From Treponema saccharophilum DSM 2985 (lineage in GTDB: Bacteria; Spirochaetota; Spirochaetia; Treponematales; Treponemataceae): 64,000 nt of DNA. Below, in pieces: positions 7,139-16,823 of this stretch. The stretch is from the NCBI RefSeq assembly GCF_000255555.1, contig NZ_AGRW01000052.1:62001-126000 (forward strand), in the 5' to 3' direction. Each line of letters opens with the position of its first letter. Within the stretch, counting starts at the first letter, position 1. The position numbers and the translations under genes were made by a program. Under the pieces are notes generated by a model. It was not told where the DNA came from and ran no database searches. It worked only from the letters and a program-made list of their open reading frames with translations.

Positions 7139-9154
7139 GAAATCAAAAAATCAACAGGTGTCGTCGTTCCCCTCGGAGGCTTGAGGACTGAGACGTCCGG
7201 CTTCATCGGCGAGTACACCTCTCTCCCTGAATTCGCGGAATTCTGCAAGATGGCGGGGCTGTCGATAATCCAGCTCCTTCCTGTTCTGGACACGGGAACG
7301 CACAGTTCCCCCTATTCAAGTCTGAGCGCGTTCGCGTTGCATCCGATTTTCATAAATATGGAAGACATTCCCGGTTTCGAGAGGTGCATGTCCCACAATC
7401 CGTCATGCCGTGCCGAATACGACAAGCTCAAGGAGCTTTCTGCCGCGCCGAGGTTCGATTATGAGAAAATCAGGACGTTGAAGGAATCCATTCTGCGCAG
7501 CATCTATTTCAGCATGATGAACACGGACGAGTCCTCTATTCGGGAATATGGGCCGGGATATTCGCTGTTCGTCGAGCAGAATGCCGAATGGCTCAAGCCG
7601 TATTGCGTTTTCAAGAACCTCAAGGACAAATACAATCAGGCAAGCTGGAAGGAATGGAGCCGGGAGGATGTCGGGCTTTCAGGCGAGGAGATTCTCGGGC
7701 GCTGGTACGACGAGCGGCTCAAGGACAATCACCGCTTCTACGCGTGGGAGCAGTACTGCGCCCACATTCAGCTTTCCGGTGCCGCGGAAAAGGTCCGGGC
7801 GATGGGCGTCAAGCTCAAGTGCGACCTTCCGATTCTCCTCAACGACGATTCCTGCGACGTTTGGGCGACGCCGTCTCTTTTCAGCCAGAAATGCCGCGCC
7901 GGCTCACCGCCCGACGGCGACAATCCGAAAGGGCAGAACTGGGGATTCCCCGTTTACGATTGGGCCGCGCAGGAGAAGGACGGTTTTTCGTGGTGGAAGA
8001 TGAGGCTCTCGCAGGCGGCGCGCTACTTTGACGCGTACCGTCTCGACCATATACCGGGGTTCTTCCGCTTTTGGGGCGTTCCCGAGGGCGACAGGACGGC
8101 CGAATTCGGAATCCATCTTCCATATTCGTCGATTTCCGCGGCGACTCTCGAAAAATACGGCTTCTCGAAGGAGCGTATCCGCTGGCTCAAGGAGCCGCAT
8201 ATCTCGACCGAGGATTTTTTCAGGCGGACGGGCGATTTCGACAAGGCGCACGCGATTCTTTCCGTGTTCTGCGAGAGAATCGGATACGAGGAGCTGTGGC
8301 TCTTCAAGCGCGACTTCAAGTCGGAGCTGGACATCCGCGCCGTCTCCCTTTCCGGATTCGGGCTTGACGAGCAGATTCAGCGCGAGCTTACGGAGCTTTT
8401 GTGCGCGTGGTGGCACAACAGGACGCTCATCGAGGTCAAGAAGGGATTGTTCGTCCCGAATGCGAAATTCAGCGATACGCGCGCATGGAATTCGCTCGAC
8501 CAGGGAGAGAAGGACGCGCTCCTCTCTCTTTTCAGGGAGAACGCCGAGAAGGAGGAGCTGAAATGGGGAAAGCAGGCTGAGACGATTTTCTCTGCCCTTA
8601 TCCCGTCGACGAAAATGGTTCCGTGCGGAGAGGATTTGGGCGTCGTCATAAAGGAAATGCCGCGCGTCATGGAGAAATTCGGCATACTCGGGCTGAAGGT
8701 AATCCGCTGGTGCAGGAAATGGAGCGAGCCGGGGCAGCCGTACGAGAAATTCGCCGATTATCGGAAGCTCAGCCTCGTGACGACGAGCGTGCACGATTCG
8801 TCCACGCTCAGGCAGTGGTGGGAGACCGAGAAGGATTCCGTCGGCGCGTTCTGCCGTTCGTTCCTCGGCGGGGACGAGGACTGCTGGAAATCGTTCGACT
8901 CTGTCATCGCGGAGAAAGTGCTTTCGGCGTGCGCGTCTACGCGCGGCGTCTGGCTCGTCAATCCGCTGCAGGACTGGCTTTACCTCGACGACTCGCTCTA
9001 CTTGCCCGATTCATCGGCCGAGCGCGTGAACATTCCCGGAACGGTGTCCGAATTCAACTGGACGTGGAGAATGCCCGTTACGGTCTCCGCGCTCCGCTCA
9101 AACGAGTCCCTTGTCGGAAAAATCAGAAGCATTGCGGAATCTCATGACAAGTAG
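7136..9154 (+). CDS. malQ: 4-alpha-glucanotransferase (GH77)
   Basis: Amylomaltase/disproportionating enzyme: it transfers alpha-1,4-glucan segments between maltodextrins and releases glucose. At 672 residues it is within the GH77 range. Visible landmarks: N-terminal S-P-Y-S-S-L-S-A-F-A-L-H-P, the nucleophile region D-A-Y-R-L-D-H-I-P-G-F-F-R (second Asp is the likely nucleophile), the acid/base region C-G-E-D-L-G-V-V, and the third acid in S-V-H-D-S-S-T-L-R. It is followed 200 bp downstream by a huge GH13-like gene, pointing to glycogen or starch-derived dextrin use. It probably acts in the cytoplasm, as no signal peptide is seen. Confidence 0.9.
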   Translation: MEIKKSTGVVVPLGGLRTETSGFIGEYTSLPEFAEFCKMAGLSIIQLLPVLDTGTHSSPYSSLSAFALHPIFINMEDIPGFERCMSHNPSCRAEYDKLKELSAAPRFDYEKIRTLKESILRSIYFSMMNTDESSIREYGPGYSLFVEQNAEWLKPYCVFKNLKDKYNQASWKEWSREDVGLSGEEILGRWYDERLKDNHRFYAWEQYCAHIQLSGAAEKVRAMGVKLKCDLPILLNDDSCDVWATPSLFSQKCRAGSPPDGDNPKGQNWGFPVYDWAAQEKDGFSWWKMRLSQAARYFDAYRLDHIPGFFRFWGVPEGDRTAEFGIHLPYSSISAATLEKYGFSKERIRWLKEPHISTEDFFRRTGDFDKAHAILSVFCERIGYEELWLFKRDFKSELDIRAVSLSGFGLDEQIQRELTELLCAWWHNRTLIEVKKGLFVPNAKFSDTRAWNSLDQGEKDALLSLFRENAEKEELKWGKQAETIFSALIPSTKMVPCGEDLGVVIKEMPRVMEKFGILGLKVIRWCRKWSEPGQPYEKFADYRKLSLVTTSVHDSSTLRQWWETEKDSVGAFCRSFLGGDEDCWKSFDSVIAEKVLSACASTRGVWLVNPLQDWLYLDDSLYLPDSSAERVNIPGTVSEFNWTWRMPVTVSALRSNESLVGKIRSIAESHDK

Positions 9155-9331
9155 GCGCGTATGCCCGTGCTGCGTTCGGGGTATGATGTCGTTATCGAAA
9201 AATGTATCCGCACGGAAAATGCTGCATTTCACGGCGGTAGTTAAAAAAATGGCGGAATCCGGATTTTCGGAAAACGCCGAATAAAAAAAAGTATGGCGCG
9301 GCTGCGCGTTTTTGCCGCTTTCCGCGTCCCC

Positions 9332-9352
9332 ATGAAAAAAAGGAGGAAATGA
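9332..9352 (+). other. Possible 6-codon upstream ORF over the amylase Shine-Dalgarno
   Basis: ATG at 9332 opens six codons (M-K-K-R-R-K) and the TGA at 9350-9352 overlaps the downstream ATG. The AGGAGG for the large gene lies inside these codons. No Shine-Dalgarno for the mini-ORF is clear, so it may be coincidence. Confidence 0.2.
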
Positions 9353-12300
9353 TGAAATCTGATTCGGAGCTGTTCGGTGGATGTTCGTACAATGAATTCC
9401 ACATTGCTGCGGCAGTGCGCGATGCGTGCGGTTTTTCAGATTCGATGTACCAGTCGAGCGGGAACGTCATTCTCGCGAACATAGGCGCTGTCAGGGCTTT
9501 TGCCGTCAGGTTCAACAAGTACCTGGCAAGCCAGAATCAGGCTCAGGTATCTGCCGGCACCCTCAACGCGATGGGGCTTCTTGACGAGATTTTCCATCTT
9601 GCGTGCTATATTTACCGGCGGCAGCGCTGCGCTTGTGCGTTCACGGATTTGCACTCAGAGCTGAAATCAGCGCTCGGCGAGGACGGCATCGAGTCGGTAA
9701 TCGTCGGATTCACGAAAGAATTTCCTCCGACATGCGTTTACAACGGCGAGTGTTCGGTAAAGGAATTCCTCGACACGGAGATGACGGAGCGCAAGACGGG
9801 GCGCGTGCGCACGAACAGGGAGCAGGCGCTTGAGGAGATGATTATGCTCCGCCTCGCGAACGAGAATCCCGCGTTCAAGCCGTTCCGCGTGCTTTTTGAC
9901 GATTCGAACCTGCGCGAGAATCCCGTTTACGACAAGGCGTGGGAAGTCGCGAAGAAGTATTTCGCGAGCCTCCCGAAATTCGGCTCTTTCTCGCACGACC
10001 TCATAACGTTCCTGAAGGAGCCTGTCGCGTATGCGCCGGACAACCTCCAGCAGCAGCTCGATTACGTCCGCGTCCATTGGGCGGAGCTGTTCCTTCCGGG
10101 CGAGGGAGAGGGCGAGGATTATTGGCTCAGGCGTCTTTTCGGCGGAATCGACATACTTTCCGAGGAATGGAAGCCGGAGTGGAAGCCGACGAACGGCGGA
10201 AGCCCGGACATGTCTCCCCCAAACTACGACTACCTCATGCGCGAGTACGAGCGGTTTAGCGCGGACAGCGACTGGATGCCGAACGTCGTCCTGATGGCGA
10301 AAACGGTTCTCGTGTGGCTCTACCAGCTTTCGAAGAAGTACAACCGCGAGATTAGGCGGCTCGACCAGATTCCCGATGAGGAGCTTGATTTGCTCCGCGA
10401 CGAGGGCTTCACGGGGCTGTGGCTCATCGGAATCTGGGAGAGAAGCACCGCGAGCCGGACGATAAAGCAGCTGTGCGGGAATCCCGAGGCGGCGGCGAGC
10501 GCGTATTCTCTGGACGATTACGATATCGCGGAGAATCTCGGCGGATGGCGCGCGCTTGAGAACCTCCGGACGAGGCTCTGGCAGCGCGGAATCAGGCTTG
10601 CGAGCGACATGGTTCCGAACCACACGGGAATGGACGCGAGATGGGTCGTCGAGCGCCCCGACCTTTTCGTGCAGCGCCGCGACAATCCGTTCCCGCAGTA
10701 CACGTTCAACGGCCCGAATCTGAGCCACGACCCGCGCGTGGCAATATACCTTGAGGACCATTACTATTCGAAAAGCGATTGCGCCGTCGTGTTCAAGCGC
10801 GTCGACACCCAGAGCGGCGACACGCGCTACATCTATCACGGGAACGACGGAACTGGAATGCCGTGGAACGACACCGCGCAGATAGACTTCCTGAATCCGC
10901 AGGCGCGCGAGGAAGTCATGCAGAAAATCCTCCATGTCGCGCGGAATTTCCCGATTATACGGTTCGACGCGGCGATGGTTCTGGCGAAGAAGCACATAAA
11001 GCGCCTCTGGTATCCCGAGCCGGGAAAAGGCGGCGACATCGCGACGAGAAGCGAATTCGCGCTTTCCCCGCAGCAGTTCGAGGATGCGATTCCGCAGGAA
11101 TTCTGGCGCGAGGTCGTCGACCGCGTTGCCCGCGAGGTTCCCGACACGCTCCTCCTTGCCGAGGCGTTCTGGATGATGGAGGGCTACTTCACGCGCACGC
11201 TCGGAATGCACCGCGTCTACAACAGCGCGTTCATGAACATGCTCAAGAAGGAGGAGAACTTCAAGTACCGCGCGACGGTGAAGAACACGATTCAGTTCGA
11301 CCCGCAGGTGCTTAAACGATACGTCAACTTCATGAACAACCCCGACGAGGAGACCGCCGTCGCGCAGTTCGGCAAGGGCGACAAGTATTTCGGCGTCTGC
11401 ACGCTTATGGCGACGATGCCGGGACTGCCGATGTTCGGGCACGGTCAGCTTGAGGGGTTCGAGGAGAAATACGGGATGGAATATACGCGCGCATACCGCG
11501 ACGAGCAGCCCGACGAATACCTCCTCGACCGCCACAGAAGAGAGATTTTCCCGCTGCTCCACAAACGCTACCTTTTTTCCGGCGTCGATGATTTCCTCTT
11601 CTACGATGTGTGGTGCGCCGGAAGCGTCAACGAGAACGTCTTCGCGTACTCGAACAAATGCGGCTCGGAATACTCGCTCGTGTTCTACAACAACAAATAC
11701 GAGCGCGCGTTCGGCTGGATAAAGCAGTCGTGCGAGTACGCCGTAAAGACGGGGCCCGGCGACAACGACAAGAAGCTCGTGTCGCGCTCGCTCGCCGACG
11801 GGCTGGGGCTTTCGAAGCGCGACGACTACTACCTCATTTTCCGCGAGCAGAGAAGCGGTCTTTGGTTCGTCAGAAAATGCCGGCAGATTCAAGACGAGGG
11901 AATGTTCATCGGGCTCAACGGGTTCGAGACGCAGGTGCTCCTCGACTTCCGGCAGGAGCAGGACGTTGACGGGAAGCTTTCCACGCTCTGCGCGTTCCTC
12001 GACGGACGGGGAATCCGCGACCTTGAGATTGCATGGCAGGAGCTTCGGTACAAGGAGCTTTACGAATCGTTCTCCAAGGTTTTCGTTCCGGGGCTTGAGG
12101 ATGCCGTCCGCTCGCTTCTCCTGACGATGAAGGAGCTGAGGCGCTCAAAAATCCGCCGTGCGAACGTGAATTCGATTTGCGCGCTCGTCGAGGAGAACCT
12201 CCTTTCGTTCTACGAAATCGCGAACAAAACGATTTCGGCAAGCGGCAAGCGCAAGATTAAGCGGCTCGCCTCGCCGAAAACGCAGTTCGCGCAGTTCAAG

Positions 12301-12936
12301 CGGAAGATGGCGCACATCGTACGCACCGCCGCGGAAATCAGGAAGAATTCCGCCGTCGTCGAGAAGCAGATTGCGCTCTCGACGAAATCTCCCAAGACGT
12401 TCCTTGCCGGGGGAATCCTCTCCCAGAACGAGGGGCTTCTTTTCGCGGTCGTCTATTCGATGGTCGCCGACCTCGCCCTCCGCGGGGCAGCGAAGGAATG
12501 GGCGCTGTACCGGAAAATCTCGGAATTCCTCAAGAATGCGAACGTCAGCGAGTTCGTGACGTACAATTTCTTCGAGCGCGCGTTCACGCTTGCGGCAAAG
12601 AAGCAGCCGACGTTCGGCGAGACGGAGAAGGAGGCGAAGGCAAACTCGATTGTCGCGAGGAACATCGCGGGCGGGGACGATGCCGGGCTTCTCGTGGGCG
12701 CGAACGAATACGACGGAACGGTCTGGTTCAAGAGCGAGCTTATGGATTCGAGCATTTTCATCGCGCACGAGATTCTCCTTCTCGGCGCGGGAAAGAAGAA
12801 ATCGGCGCGCATCCTCAAGATGTTCGACGCGATTTCCTCCGCGAAGGACGCATCCGAATTCAAGCTCGGCGAATTCCTCAAGGAATTTCCGCCCGTAATC
12901 GACGGAAGAAAGACGAGGCGCCGCTCGTCAAAATAA
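9352..12936 (+). CDS. Very large GH13 alpha-amylase-family protein
   Basis: This 1194-residue protein has its GH13 barrel in the middle (about 320-800), with a helical N-terminal region of about 300 residues and a C-terminal region of about 350. Conserved region I is D-M-V-P-N-H-T-G. The nucleophile region is I-I-R-F-D-A-A-M, the general acid is in L-L-A-E-A-F-W, and the third acid region is F-M-N-N-P-D-E-E, where the usual NHD is NPD. No signal peptide, so cytoplasmic glycogen or maltodextrin processing is most likely. AGGAGG at 9341-9346 is better spaced for the second ATG (9352) than for the first (9349). The exact specificity (hydrolase or transferase) is unknown. The gene ends before a bidirectional terminator. 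Confidence 0.8.
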   Translation: MKSDSELFGGCSYNEFHIAAAVRDACGFSDSMYQSSGNVILANIGAVRAFAVRFNKYLASQNQAQVSAGTLNAMGLLDEIFHLACYIYRRQRCACAFTDLHSELKSALGEDGIESVIVGFTKEFPPTCVYNGECSVKEFLDTEMTERKTGRVRTNREQALEEMIMLRLANENPAFKPFRVLFDDSNLRENPVYDKAWEVAKKYFASLPKFGSFSHDLITFLKEPVAYAPDNLQQQLDYVRVHWAELFLPGEGEGEDYWLRRLFGGIDILSEEWKPEWKPTNGGSPDMSPPNYDYLMREYERFSADSDWMPNVVLMAKTVLVWLYQLSKKYNREIRRLDQIPDEELDLLRDEGFTGLWLIGIWERSTASRTIKQLCGNPEAAASAYSLDDYDIAENLGGWRALENLRTRLWQRGIRLASDMVPNHTGMDARWVVERPDLFVQRRDNPFPQYTFNGPNLSHDPRVAIYLEDHYYSKSDCAVVFKRVDTQSGDTRYIYHGNDGTGMPWNDTAQIDFLNPQAREEVMQKILHVARNFPIIRFDAAMVLAKKHIKRLWYPEPGKGGDIATRSEFALSPQQFEDAIPQEFWREVVDRVAREVPDTLLLAEAFWMMEGYFTRTLGMHRVYNSAFMNMLKKEENFKYRATVKNTIQFDPQVLKRYVNFMNNPDEETAVAQFGKGDKYFGVCTLMATMPGLPMFGHGQLEGFEEKYGMEYTRAYRDEQPDEYLLDRHRREIFPLLHKRYLFSGVDDFLFYDVWCAGSVNENVFAYSNKCGSEYSLVFYNNKYERAFGWIKQSCEYAVKTGPGDNDKKLVSRSLADGLGLSKRDDYYLIFREQRSGLWFVRKCRQIQDEGMFIGLNGFETQVLLDFRQEQDVDGKLSTLCAFLDGRGIRDLEIAWQELRYKELYESFSKVFVPGLEDAVRSLLLTMKELRRSKIRRANVNSICALVEENLLSFYEIANKTISASGKRKIKRLASPKTQFAQFKRKMAHIVRTAAEIRKNSAVVEKQIALSTKSPKTFLAGGILSQNEGLLFAVVYSMVADLALRGAAKEWALYRKISEFLKNANVSEFVTYNFFERAFTLAAKKQPTFGETEKEAKANSIVARNIAGGDDAGLLVGANEYDGTVWFKSELMDSSIFIAHEILLLGAGKKKSARILKMFDAISSAKDASEFKLGEFLKEFPPVIDGRKTRRRSSK

Positions 12937-12949
12937 CATGAGCTGAAAA

Positions 12950-12979
12950 AAAGGCTGTCCGTTTCGGGCAGCCTTTTTT
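12950..12979. terminator. Rho-independent terminator
   Basis: AAAGGCTG stem pairing with CAGCCTTT across a short loop, with A-run upstream and T-run downstream. It can serve the amylase gene (+) and the PqqD-like gene (-). Confidence 0.85.
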
Positions 12980-13018
12980 GTTTTCGCTCAGTCCGTTTTT
13001 CCGGACGGCGGCTCTCTT

Positions 13019-13363
13019 TCAGTCATGATGACGAATCGTGATGAAGGCGCACTGTTCGAGCGTCTTCATGTATGAGGCGAGCCGTGCGTGCAGCGGCTCC
13101 ACTTTGTCGCCGAATTCCTCGGAAAGCTTCCGCGCGATTTCCCCGACCGTCGTTTTCCCGTCGATATTTTTCCACACGAACGAGCCGAATTCGTCGAGGT
13201 GAATCTGCGTGAATCTCGGCTTCCCGAGAATTTTCTGCATGACGAAGTTGAACGCGCCGCGGTTTTCCACGAATAACGTCGCGTTCCCGTTCTCGTCAGC
13301 CTCCGTCCTGAGCCGACCGTCCGGAACGGGGACGAGGTCGAGGAGGTTCGCGGCTTTTTTCAT
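13019..13363 (-). CDS. PqqD-family protein
   Basis: A 114-residue protein whose C-terminal two thirds match the PqqD winged-helix fold: F-G-S-F-V-W-K-N-I-D-G-K-T-T-V-G-E-I, then a helix ending L-S-E-E-F-G-D. PqqD domains bind peptide substrates and hand them to radical SAM enzymes in RiPP synthesis, but many solitary PqqD-like proteins have no known role. Here no radical SAM maturase is adjacent. The gene begins immediately after the OPT transporter stop (TAG then ATG), so the two are translated from one mRNA. A link to peptide handling is an inference from that pairing. Confidence 0.7.
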   Translation of the reverse strand: MKKAANLLDLVPVPDGRLRTEADENGNATLFVENRGAFNFVMQKILGKPRFTQIHLDEFGSFVWKNIDGKTTVGEIARKLSEEFGDKVEPLHARLASYMKTLEQCAFITIRHHD

Positions 13364-15241
13364 CTACTTGCGTGCCTTGACGAGCGCGAATTTCGTGATT
13401 GCGGCGACGATGAGCGCGAGCACGACGACTCCGCCTACCGTTCCCGTGTTGGCTGACGAGAGGTCGATTGCGCCGTCGAGCCCGAGGACGGTGATGAGCG
13501 CGAGGATGATTCCGATTATTCCTTCGCCCGCGATAAGCCCCGAGCTGAAGAGGACGCCCGATGAATTTTCCTTCGCGGAATCCTTGTTGCGGGATTCGAT
13601 TGCGTGCCTGATGACGCCGCCAATCATAATCGGGGCTGTCAGCTCAAGCGGAAGGTAGATTCCGATTGCGACGGCGAGCGACGGAATGCGGACGATTTCA
13701 GCCGCTATCGTGATGAAAACGCCGAGGAACACGAACGCCCACGGGAGGTTCCCGTCCATAACGCCCTCGGTGACAAGCTTCATGAGCGTTGCCTGCGGCG
13801 CGGAAAGCTCGCTGGAGCCGAATCCCCATGCCTTGTCGAGGAGGATGAGCACGCCGCCGATAGAGAGCGCCGAGACGACGGCCCCGATAAGCTCGCCAAT
13901 CTGCTGCTTTCTCGGTGTCGCGCCGAGGAGGAATCCCGTCTTGAGGTCCTGCGACATGTCGCCCGCGAGCGCCGCCACGACGCAGATAATCGAGCCGATT
14001 GTTATCGCGCTGACCATGCCGTGGCTTCCCGTGTCGCCGGAAACCTTGAGGAGAATCGTCGAGATGAGGATTGTCGCGATTGCCATTCCCGAGACCGGGT
14101 TGTTGCTTGAGCCGACAAGGCCGACCATCTTCGACGAGACCGTCGCGAAGAAGAATCCGAAAATGACGATGAGAATGGCGCTTATGATTCCTGCCTGTAT
14201 CGGCGGGAGAAGCCATATTGCGACTGCGATTACGGCGCATCCTGCGAGGACGAATTTTATGTCGATGTCCTTTTCCGTGCGGTCAGCTCCATTTGCGGCG
14301 GATTTCGACAAGCCGCCGAGCGCGCTCGTGAACGTGCGGACGATGAGCGGAAGCGATTTTATGAGGCTGATGATTCCCGCGGCGGCAAGCGCGCCCGCTC
14401 CGATGTAGCGGATGTAGCTCGACCATATCGCGCCCGCGCCGCCGTTCTCGTACAGCTCCTTTATCGATGCTGTCGCCGGGAAAATCGTGCTTGAGCCGCC
14501 GAAAGTGATGATTGCCGGGATGAGGACGAACCATGCGAGGATTCCGCCCGCGAAAAGGTATGACGAAATCTTGATTCCGCAGATGTAGCCGACGCCGATG
14601 ACGGCGGGGTAGATTTCCGTCGCGAATTCCGTCTTCAGAAATCCGATTGGAACGGAAATCGCGCCCTGTACGAGCTTGAGCCCGTCGATGACGAATTTGA
14701 CGACCGCGGAGAATCCCATTCCCGCAAAAATCGCCTTCGCTCCGGAATTGTCCTTCTCTCCTGAAAGAAGAACTTCCGTGCACGCCTGCGCCTCCGGGTA
14801 GGGAAGCGTTCCGTGCTCCTGAACGATTATCGAATTCCTGAGCGGAATCATGAAAAGGACGCCGAGAACAGCGCCGCAGACCGTTATGAGGGAAATCGTG
14901 AGGAGGCTCGGCTCGCCGATAAGCCCTTCCTTCGCCCAAAGAAACAGCGCGGGAATCGTGAAAATCGCGCCTGCCGCGACCGATTCGCCTGCGGAGCCGA
15001 TTGTCTGGACCATGTTGCTTTCGAGAATCGAATTCTTCTTGAGGATGATGCGCGTCACGCCCATTGCGATGACTGCAGCGGGAATCGACGCTGAAATCGT
15101 CATTCCGACACGAAGCCCGAGGTACGCGTTTGCCGCGCCGAATACAATCGCGAGTATTATGCCCGTGATTACCGATGTTGCTGTGAATTCCGGCGTTATC
15201 CTGTCTGCCGGAATATAAGGTGTGAATTGTGTTTTTTCCAT
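13364..15241 (-). CDS. OPT-family oligopeptide transporter
   Basis: A 625-residue polytopic membrane protein with about 14-16 hydrophobic helices. The N-terminus (F-T-A-T-S-V-I-T-G-I-I-L-A-I-V-F-G-A-A-N) and G-L-R-V-G-M-T-I-S-A-S-I-P are typical of the prokaryotic OPT family, which imports oligopeptides or metal chelates by cation symport. The substrate is unknown. It is first in a two-gene unit with the PqqD-like gene. The start is set by the extended -10 box 6 nt upstream; no Shine-Dalgarno is present. Confidence 0.85.
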   Translation of the reverse strand: MEKTQFTPYIPADRITPEFTATSVITGIILAIVFGAANAYLGLRVGMTISASIPAAVIAMGVTRIILKKNSILESNMVQTIGSAGESVAAGAIFTIPALFLWAKEGLIGEPSLLTISLITVCGAVLGVLFMIPLRNSIIVQEHGTLPYPEAQACTEVLLSGEKDNSGAKAIFAGMGFSAVVKFVIDGLKLVQGAISVPIGFLKTEFATEIYPAVIGVGYICGIKISSYLFAGGILAWFVLIPAIITFGGSSTIFPATASIKELYENGGAGAIWSSYIRYIGAGALAAAGIISLIKSLPLIVRTFTSALGGLSKSAANGADRTEKDIDIKFVLAGCAVIAVAIWLLPPIQAGIISAILIVIFGFFFATVSSKMVGLVGSSNNPVSGMAIATILISTILLKVSGDTGSHGMVSAITIGSIICVVAALAGDMSQDLKTGFLLGATPRKQQIGELIGAVVSALSIGGVLILLDKAWGFGSSELSAPQATLMKLVTEGVMDGNLPWAFVFLGVFITIAAEIVRIPSLAVAIGIYLPLELTAPIMIGGVIRHAIESRNKDSAKENSSGVLFSSGLIAGEGIIGIILALITVLGLDGAIDLSSANTGTVGGVVVLALIVAAITKFALVKARK

Positions 15242-15256
15242 GATGCGATTATATCA
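15241..15256 (-). promoter_or_regulatory. Leaderless extended -10 promoter of the OPT gene
   Basis: On the minus strand TGA-TATAAT (TATAAT at 15253-15248) is followed by 6 nt and the ATG at 15241. The -10 is a perfect consensus and no Shine-Dalgarno site can fit. Confidence 0.65.
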
Positions 15257-15356
15257 TTCTGTAGTTGAATCAGTCTTCCCCTCATATGCAAGGCGGAATA
15301 TCATCGCGCGCGGGCGGAGCATGCGCTTTTTGTGGAAACACGGCCGATTTTCGCAG

Positions 15357-15398
15357 AAAAAAAAGCGGAGGCTCTCCGAATTCTTCTCGAGCCTCCGC
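15357..15398 (-). terminator. Rho-independent terminator of the threonine synthase gene
   Basis: A 10-bp perfect stem (GCGGAGGCTC at 15365-15374 with 15389-15398) followed on the minus strand by an eight-base T-run. Confidence 0.85.
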
Positions 15399-15419
15399 CT
15401 TTCCTGCGCGTTCGTTCCG

Positions 15420-16736
15420 TTACAGGAATTCCTCCATCGTCCTGATGACTTCTCCTGCGTCCGAGACGAGATTCCGTCCCGTTTTTGACGGCGAAAGGAT
15501 GTCGCGTATGTTATCGGGAAGGTCGGGCGCCTCGCCGATGTTGTGCTTTATGAAATCGGACGAGAAGACCGGATGGTCACGCCGCACGAGCACGACTGCC
15601 GCGTCGTCCTCGCTCGTCATGCCGCTCCTCTTCTTTGCCGCCGCGAATGCTTCCGATGTCGCCTTTCCCGCGTGCAGCCCGTATTTCATGAAAAGCTCCT
15701 GGCACGCCGCCGCCGATTCCTGTTCCGAAACGTCGGCGGGGAAGATGAAATGCTTGAGCATCATCGAATTCGCGTCGAACACATATTCGAGCCGCTCCAG
15801 GTTCGATGGGCTTGCCGGGTCGCACGGTTCCCTGCCGCTGAAATCGACAATCGAATCCATGACCTCGCAGTTACCGCGCAAATCAAGGTTCAGCTCGTTT
15901 GTCGTCGGGCAGATGAAGCCGTTTACGGGAAGCGAGAGCTGCCAGCTGTACAATCCTGCGACGAGATTCGAGTAGTTTCCCGGCGCCATCGCGTAGAAAA
16001 TGTCTCCGCAGACGAGCTTCTTGAGCCGCGAGAACGCGAACGGATAGAAGAACGACTGCGGCATAAGCCTTCCGATATTTGCGGTGTTCGCGACCGTGAG
16101 CCTGAACGACTCGACGAGCTTCCTGTCCGCGAAGATTTTCCTGACGATGTTGTGGCAGTCGGCTTCCGTCCCGTCGATTTCAATCGGGAGGATGTTCCCG
16201 CCGTTCCACACGAAGTCGCTTTCGCACAGCCCCCTGATTTTCGGCTCCGGTTTCGTGGGGTAGAGGAGTACCGCCTTTATGTGCTTCTTTCCCTTGAGCG
16301 CGCGTGCGAGACTTGCCCCAAGCTCCCCGATTGTCGCGTCGAGGAAGACAGCCTCGCGGCCTTTCAGCGTCAGAATCGTCTCTAGGCAGTTGACGAGGTA
16401 TGATATGCCGAAGTCCTTGTGGCTTCCCGTCGGCGTGTTGAACAGGTTCAGCGTGAACAGCCGCTCGTCTATCTGCTTCAGTTCCGGCGCGAACGGAAAC
16501 GCCTTCGACGCGATTGTCTCGCATATGATGGGGCTGAATTCCTCGTTTATGCACGCCGACGTGAGGGCGCCTGCTATCGATGCGAATGTCGTCTTCTCGT
16601 CGGTGTAGAGAATCCACCTGCGGAGATCCGCGCTTTCCTCTGGAACGTACAGCCCGCCGTCAGCGGGGATACAGTCGAGAACCGCCGTCTCGAAATTCAC
16701 AGAATGTCCTGGATTTCTTGTGCTGATAAATTTCAT
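15420..16736 (-). CDS. thrC: Threonine synthase, divergent
   Basis: A PLP enzyme that converts O-phosphohomoserine to threonine. The 438-residue length and N-terminus (S-T-R-N-P-G then A-D-G-G-L-Y-V-P-E) match the ThrC family. The PLP lysine is probably K107 in T-P-T-G-S-H-K-D-F-G. The G-N-Y-S-N-L-V-A-G segment occupies the place of the usual glycine-rich phosphate-contact motif. The cofactor-phosphate motif, normally S-G-D-T-G, is T-I-G-E-L-G here, an unusual change in a key loop. Activity on phosphohomoserine is therefore probable but not certain. The gene stands alone, with a leaderless promoter and its own terminator. Confidence 0.75.
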   Translation of the reverse strand: MKFISTRNPGHSVNFETAVLDCIPADGGLYVPEESADLRRWILYTDEKTTFASIAGALTSACINEEFSPIICETIASKAFPFAPELKQIDERLFTLNLFNTPTGSHKDFGISYLVNCLETILTLKGREAVFLDATIGELGASLARALKGKKHIKAVLLYPTKPEPKIRGLCESDFVWNGGNILPIEIDGTEADCHNIVRKIFADRKLVESFRLTVANTANIGRLMPQSFFYPFAFSRLKKLVCGDIFYAMAPGNYSNLVAGLYSWQLSLPVNGFICPTTNELNLDLRGNCEVMDSIVDFSGREPCDPASPSNLERLEYVFDANSMMLKHFIFPADVSEQESAAACQELFMKYGLHAGKATSEAFAAAKKRSGMTSEDDAAVVLVRRDHPVFSSDFIKHNIGEAPDLPDNIRDILSPSKTGRNLVSDAGEVIRTMEEFL

Positions 16737-16752
16737 GCGGAACAGTATATCA
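16736..16752 (-). promoter_or_regulatory. Leaderless extended -10 promoter of thrC
   Basis: Minus strand: TGA-TATACT (TATACT at 16749-16744), then 7 nt to the ATG at 16736. No Shine-Dalgarno. Confidence 0.65.
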
Positions 16753-16823
16753 CGATTTTTGACTCAATGAAGCGTGCTTCCATAATGCAGCCTTAAGGAA
16801 ACGACGCTTCCCGCATTTTTCGG

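Noticed and set aside
9667-11892. Minus-strand ORF of 741 codons inside the amylase gene
   Set aside because: It is rich in Arg/Val/Glu with no domain, as expected from the antisense of a GC-rich coding sequence. The plus frame has clear GH13 motifs.
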